Positions 5,032-7,685 of a stretch of 7,685 nt of DNA are shown here, piece by piece. This stretch comes from Methanobrevibacter sp. (lineage in GTDB: Archaea > Methanobacteriota > Methanobacteria > Methanobacteriales > Methanobacteriaceae). Below the pieces are notes generated by a model, which ran no database searches, had not been told where the DNA came from, and saw nothing but the letters and a program-made list of their open reading frames with translations. A program made the translations under genes and the position numbers. Positions within the stretch are counted from its first letter, which is position 1, and the number at the start of each line of letters is the position of its first letter. Location: the NCBI GenBank assembly GCA_009784145.1, contig WRCI01000076.1:1-7685 (forward strand). The letters are read 5' to 3'.

Positions 5032-5901
5032 TTATTTAATAATAGCTTCAGGATAATATCTTTCAATCATGTTTTTAACTAGTTCTACTTGTTTTATTCT
5101 TTGATTAGCCTCGTCATCAGTTGTATCCCAACTATGATGTTTAGCTACTGAACCACCTGTTTTTAAATAAACTGGAGAAGCGATTTTTATAAATTCAGGA
5201 ACTTCATAATGACGTATGAATCCTCCAGTAGATTTTGGATTTTCTGTATGAAGATCTATTGGAATATCAATAGCTGAACGAATACTTGCAATCATAGAAG
5301 GAGATAAATCACGAACTGGATTTAAAGAATCCAATCCAATTGATTCAAATAGCTTTGCAGAAGCTGGGTTAGAAGTTCCAGCATGTGCAGAAAGTTTGAA
5401 TTTAATGTCATTAGGCAATTCTCCACTTTCTCTCATTTTAGCTAATACCCATAATAATCCTTCATCATATATAACTATTCCTTTAACTCCTAAATCTACA
5501 GCTCTTTTTACATCTTCAATAGCATAAACTAAGTTATCATATCCTCTAAGACGATATCCAATTCTTGATCCTTCTTTACTTTGGGCTGTTGCACTAGTAT
5601 CATAAACAGCTCGTGGACCAACACTTAAAAATAAGTCAATTTTAGAGTTATCGGCTAATGAAACCATTTCATCAATTTCATCATCAGTAAGTAACATGAT
5701 TCCTTTTGTTTGAGTTGCTCTATGAATTTTTATATCTTTATCTTCCGAGCTAGAAATAATGGACTTTAAAGCTGATGGAGATTGAATTCCAGGTACTTCA
5801 AAACGATACTCTGAACCATCTGAAAATCTTTTATTTGAGACATAATCAAAATCTGGATTTTTAATTCCAAGTTTTTCAAGTGATAATTTAGTTTCTTTCA
5901 T
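5032..5901 (-). CDS. U32-peptidase-like TIM-barrel protein
   Basis: A 289-residue soluble protein resembling those annotated as U32 family peptidases in methanogens and clostridia. The alternation of short hydrophobic strands and helices fits a TIM barrel: IDLFLSVG (88-95), VKGIVIYDEG (139-148), IKFKLSAHAG (166-175), LDSLNPVRDLS (190-200), IPIDLHTENP (213-222), FIKIASPVYLKTGG (237-250). Conserved-looking residues cluster at strand ends (D146-E147, H173-G175, N194-R197, H218-E220-N221, K247-G250, H255-H256). The chain has no cysteine at all, so it lacks the Cys-containing motif of classical U32 peptidases and rRNA/tRNA hydroxylation proteins; a peptidase role is doubtful and the activity is unknown. 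AGGTTA lies about eight bases before the ATG. It heads a unit with the 53-residue protein and is divergent from the DUF3800 gene. Confidence 0.65.
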   Translation of the reverse strand: MKETKLSLEKLGIKNPDFDYVSNKRFSDGSEYRFEVPGIQSPSALKSIISSSEDKDIKIHRATQTKGIMLLTDDEIDEMVSLADNSKIDLFLSVGPRAVYDTSATAQSKEGSRIGYRLRGYDNLVYAIEDVKRAVDLGVKGIVIYDEGLLWVLAKMRESGELPNDIKFKLSAHAGTSNPASAKLFESIGLDSLNPVRDLSPSMIASIRSAIDIPIDLHTENPKSTGGFIRHYEVPEFIKIASPVYLKTGGSVAKHHSWDTTDDEANQRIKQVELVKNMIERYYPEAIIK

Positions 5902-5915
5902 TATAATAACCTATG

Positions 5916-5963
5916 ATATTTATAAAATGTTTAAATAATATATTTATAAAATGTTTAAATAAT
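5916..5963. repeat. Perfect 24-bp tandem duplication in the U32-like gene promoter
   Basis: Positions 5916-5939 and 5940-5963 are identical over 24 bp, back to back, starting 15 bp upstream of the U32-like ATG. Each copy, read on the minus strand, carries TTTAAACA and TTATAAATA, both TATA-like. The distal TATAAATA (about 5942-5949) is placed to start transcription near 5920; the proximal one is too close to the start codon to give a leader with the Shine-Dalgarno. Exact identity implies a recent duplication. Confidence 0.8.
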
Positions 5964-6229
5964 TTTTATAATTTAGATTTTTTATACTATTATATTTTTA
6001 AATTATATAATATTACATATAAAATATTTGTGAGTAATATATTAATATAGAAAAGTAATATTTATAAATAATAAAATGCAATGTATATGTAATAAAATAC
6101 ATTGAGTAAAAAAATAATTATTAAAAATTTGTAATTATTTTTAATTTATTTAACCTATTTTAAACATTTAAAATATTAACAAAGTCAAAATGTAATTGAC
6201 AAATAAAAAAAAAGATAAAGTAGCTCAGT
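5964..6229. other. Gene-free divergent spacer with two inverted repeats
   Basis: About 270 bp of AT-rich DNA between the divergent U32-like and DUF3800 genes holds no credible gene. It contains CAATGTAT/ATACATTG (6079-6086 and 6097-6104, ten-base loop), the only GC-bearing palindrome in the spacer, and an 11-bp perfect AT inverted repeat (AAAAATAATTA at 6110-6120, TAATTATTTTT at 6132-6142). Either could be a regulator site or hairpin; the second could also arise by chance. A TATA-like TTTAAAATA at about 6167-6175 could serve the DUF3800 gene. Confidence 0.5.
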
Positions 6230-6236
6230 AGGTGAT
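6230..6236 (+). promoter_or_regulatory. Shine-Dalgarno AGGTGAT before the DUF3800 gene
   Basis: AGGTGAT is well placed for a start at 6240-6243, where the sequence offers ATT (6240, in the main frame) or TTG (6241, out of frame), not ATG. It is too far (about 22 bases) from the in-frame TTG at 6258. This mismatch is the reason the gene's true start is uncertain. Confidence 0.6.
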
Positions 6237-6257
6237 TATATTGAAGTTTATGGTTTT

Positions 6258-6857
6258 TTGGATGAAAGCGGGGACTTAGGTCTAAAAGGATCAAATTATT
6301 TTGTAATAACATTAATACTACTAAATCACCAAGATTGTTTAAAGTTAGAAAAAATAATTAAAAAAGTTAATCAAAAATTTGATAAAAAATTGAAAAATAT
6401 TAATGAGATTAAGGCTACAAAAATTCATGATAAAATCAAATTCCAAATCTTAAAAGAAATATCTTCACTTAAATTAAATTCATATTCTATAATATTTAAT
6501 AAAAGAGAGATAAATAATTTGAATTGGATAAAGTACAAGAATAAAAACGAAATATATATCAATATTGCTTCCAACCTAGTATTAAAAGCTAATATCCAAA
6601 ATGTAGTTTCAATGAAGTTTGATAGATTTGTACCGCATTATTATAGAGATTCCTTTAAGGAAAAAATTCTTAAAAATCTAAAATACAATGAAAGTTCAAA
6701 ACTTTCATTTGTTGATTCAAAAGCATATAAAGGAATACAAGTTGCAGATATAATATCTTGGTGTGTTTTCCAAAATTTTGAAAATAATGAGTCAAAATAT
6801 ATAAACAAAATAGAAAATAACATTCACTTATTTAAATACAAAAATAGAATAATATAA
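6258..6857 (+). CDS. DUF3800 protein (RNase H-like fold predicted), uncertain start
   Basis: The frame shown is 199 codons from a TTG. Family marks are DESGDLG at 2-8, E50 in NEIKATK, D153 in FVDSKAYKG, and QVADIISW at 161-168. DUF3800 proteins carry such scattered carboxylates in what is predicted to be an RNase H-like nuclease fold; biochemical function is not established. The protein is rich in Lys, Asn and Ile. The usual hydrophobic strand before DESG is missing from this start, but the same frame extends upstream to a stop at 6216-6218 and reads EVYGFL just before DESG. The Shine-Dalgarno points to an ATT at 6240 in this frame, or to a TTG at 6241 that reaches DESG only if one T is added to the six-T run at 6254-6259. 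It is the only plus-strand gene, and a structured RNA-like element begins one base after its stop. Confidence 0.75.
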   Translation: MDESGDLGLKGSNYFVITLILLNHQDCLKLEKIIKKVNQKFDKKLKNINEIKATKIHDKIKFQILKEISSLKLNSYSIIFNKREINNLNWIKYKNKNEIYINIASNLVLKANIQNVVSMKFDRFVPHYYRDSFKEKILKNLKYNESSKLSFVDSKAYKGIQVADIISWCVFQNFENNESKYINKIENNIHLFKYKNRII

Positions 6858-6858
6858 A

Positions 6859-6943
6859 TGAATTGGAACCCAGCAGGTAATGGCTAAATTAATAGTGTCG
6901 CCACCACAGATGACGTACCATACTGGGACGTTACCCATATTCA
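6859..6943 (+). ncRNA. Candidate structured RNA with H-type pseudoknot after the DUF3800 gene
   Basis: In DNA that is otherwise overwhelmingly A+T, 6865-6937 holds 36 G or C in 73 bases (49%). On the plus strand it can form a closing stem (TGAAT 6859-6863 with ATTCA 6939-6943, then TGG 6864-6866 with CCA 6935-6937, one bulged base), a second stem (CCCAG 6869-6873 with CTGGG 6923-6927), and a crossing stem (GTAATG 6877-6882 with CGTTAC 6929-6934, one G-U pair) that makes an H-type pseudoknot. The G-U pair favours the plus strand. A competing hairpin is TGGC 6881-6884 with GCCA 6900-6903. No reading frame explains the region. Structured RNA motifs next to DUF3800 genes have been reported from comparative genomics; whether this belongs to one of those families I cannot tell. 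It may be processed from the 3' UTR. Confidence 0.6.
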
Positions 6944-6981
6944 GTTAATATTTATATGATTAATCATATATAAAATTAACT
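6943..6981. terminator. Long AT hairpin between convergent genes
   Basis: TATATGATTAATCATATA (6953-6970) is a perfect 18-bp palindrome, enclosed by AGTTAAT (6943-6949) and ATTAACT (6975-6981) with small internal mismatches. It lies between the plus-strand DUF3800/RNA unit and the minus-strand glycosylase gene, a natural place for a bidirectional terminator or a 3' stabilising hairpin. It directly abuts the closing stem of the RNA candidate, so it could be part of that RNA. Confidence 0.5.
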
Positions 6982-7015
6982 ATCAATTACTTAATACTTC
7001 ATAAATTTTCAAATA

Positions 7016-7685
7016 TTAAGAATCTAATTTTTGACAAACAGGACAAAAATAAATAGTCCCACCTAAATAAGATTCTTTAACAAGTTTTGATCCGCAAACA
7101 GGACATGGATCTTTAAAAGTTTTATTAGAAAGAATAACTTTATAATCTCCAAAATCACCAAATAATGTTTTTTCAGTATTTCTCCCACTACCTTTAACCA
7201 TATCCTCTAATGTGCTTTTTACACTACTAAACAATCTTTCTTTATCTTCTTTAGATAGCTTTTTGATTTTGGTTTTTGGATGAATTTTTGCATTAAATAA
7301 TATATCTTGAAGGGTTCCATTACCAAGACCAGGAATTCTTTGTTTAGTAGCTAAAAAAGATTTAATAGAAGTATTTGGTCGAACTTCCTCTAATAAATCT
7401 TCAAAATAAAGCATATCAAAATCATTAGAAAGTGGAGATGGTTTTTCTTTAGCTATATCAAAATATTCATTGTTATAATCTTTAGCTAATGCAACATGAA
7501 GTTGAGCATACATATGAGCTGAACAAACAAGATAAGACAAATCATCAAATCTAATTAAAAGTTGATGTTTTTCAGGAAGCTCTTTATTATTTTCAATATA
7601 TCTAATCTGAGTATCTTCACCTAAAACAATGCTAACATTATCATTTTCATCACTAAAATCACCCTCATTATTTTCATCACTAAAA
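7016..7685 (-). CDS. Fpg/Nei-family DNA glycosylase, N-terminus beyond the window
   Basis: The frame is open from the right edge to TAA at 7016-7018, giving 222 visible residues of a base-excision-repair glycosylase/AP lyase that removes oxidised bases. Landmarks (numbered from the first visible residue) are a strand region aligning with Fpg 'KxLLxxFDDxxxLVxHxxM' (about 30-60), PSPLSNDF (about 82-89), the H2TH segment with QRIPGLGNG (115-123) and ILFNAKIHP (128-136), then a C-terminal zinc finger with Cys at 194, 197, 214 and 217 ending CPVCQKLDS. The zinc-finger loop reads LGGTIYF where classical Fpg has GGR(S/T), so the usual DNA-contacting Arg is absent; some Nei-like subfamilies annotated as endonuclease VIII look similar. 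The catalytic N-terminal Pro is not visible. An internal TTG at 7540 could be miscalled as the start but would cut the N-terminal domain. Confidence 0.85.
   Translation of the reverse strand, partial: FSDENNEGDFSDENDNVSIVLGEDTQIRYIENNKELPEKHQLLIRFDDLSYLVCSAHMYAQLHVALAKDYNNEYFDIAKEKPSPLSNDFDMLYFEDLLEEVRPNTSIKSFLATKQRIPGLGNGTLQDILFNAKIHPKTKIKKLSKEDKERLFSSVKSTLEDMVKGSGRNTEKTLFGDFGDYKVILSNKTFKDPCPVCGSKLVKESYLGGTIYFCPVCQKLDS
7644..7685. repeat. In-frame 27-bp repeat encoding an acidic FSDEN segment
   Basis: ttttcatcactaaaa occurs at 7644-7658 and again at 7671-7685, 27 bp apart, so the glycosylase frame reads FSDENNEGD then FSDENDNVS. The period is a multiple of three and preserves the frame. The second copy is cut by the window edge, so more copies may follow. 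Confidence 0.7.

Noticed and set aside
6219..6260. tRNA gene: tagctcagtaggt looks like a tRNA D-arm (box A).
   Set aside because: The 3' half of the D-stem, an anticodon arm, a T-arm and an acceptor stem cannot be found downstream; the match overlaps a Shine-Dalgarno and coding sequence.
6641..6823. 60-codon open frame on the minus strand.
   Set aside because: It is antisense to the DUF3800 coding sequence, with no ribosome-binding site and composition that follows from the opposite strand.
6859..6890. tRNA T-arm on the minus strand (GGGTTCCAATTC).
   Set aside because: The flanking five bases cannot pair as a T-stem, and no cloverleaf can be drawn around it.
6859..6943. C/D box sRNA (AGATGACG and CTGA-like fragments).
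   Set aside because: No proper RTGATGA box C paired with a CTGA box D at the right spacing on either strand; stems and the pseudoknot explain the element better.
7016..7540. Complete 174-residue glycosylase starting at the TTG at 7540.
   Set aside because: The frame continues upstream without a stop to the window edge, and the added residues align with the Fpg/Nei N-terminal domain, so the gene is cut by the window rather than short.

Overview
This AT-rich window (intergenic parts consist almost entirely of A and T) looks like a methanogenic archaeon of the order Methanobacteriales, most likely Methanobrevibacter or a relative such as Methanosphaera. The reasons are the extreme AT bias with Asn/Lys/Ile-rich proteins, archaeal-type Shine-Dalgarno sequences (GGAGGTG, AGGTGAT), the combination of a short citryl-CoA-lyase-like citrate synthase homologue with a split class I fumarase alpha subunit, and compact single-gene units separated by repeat-laden spacers. 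This placement is inferred from protein character; no rRNA or other phylogenetic marker is present.

Layout. Positions 1-236 are a degenerate 31/20-bp tandem repeat that runs into the 3' end of a small two-helix membrane protein gene (221-565, minus), which follows a nitroreductase gene (572-1081, minus) by 6 nt. A 31-residue, very basic protein with a near-perfect Shine-Dalgarno is hidden at 1299-1394 (minus), followed by about 430 bp of AT-only spacer. Next come a citryl-CoA lyase/citrate synthase-family enzyme (1822-2685, minus) and a fumarate hydratase alpha subunit (2810-3685, minus), both tied to C4/C6 dicarboxylate metabolism. A VapC-type PIN toxin (3808-4197) and its AbrB-type antitoxin (4344-4592) form an antitoxin-first operon on the minus strand, separated by ten copies of a 9-nt repeat and preceded by a perfect 7-bp inverted repeat that looks like an autoregulatory operator. 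A 53-residue charged protein (4809-4970) follows a U32-peptidase-like TIM-barrel protein (5032-5901), both on the minus strand.

The only plus-strand gene is a DUF3800 protein (about 6240/6258-6857). It is followed one base after its stop codon by a compact, roughly 49% GC element (6859-6943) that folds into a closing stem plus an H-type pseudoknot, and then by a long AT hairpin. DUF3800 genes are known to be accompanied by structured RNAs, so this pair is the best candidate for an undescribed protein-RNA system here. The window ends inside a Fpg/Nei-family DNA glycosylase (7016 to beyond 7685, minus), of which the H2TH and zinc-finger parts are present.

A second theme is that almost every gene boundary carries its own short tandem repeat with a different unit (31/20, about 30, 20, 20, 9, 24 and 27 bp), some in promoters and two inside coding sequence. 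This suggests frequent local slippage or duplication rather than one dispersed repeat family.
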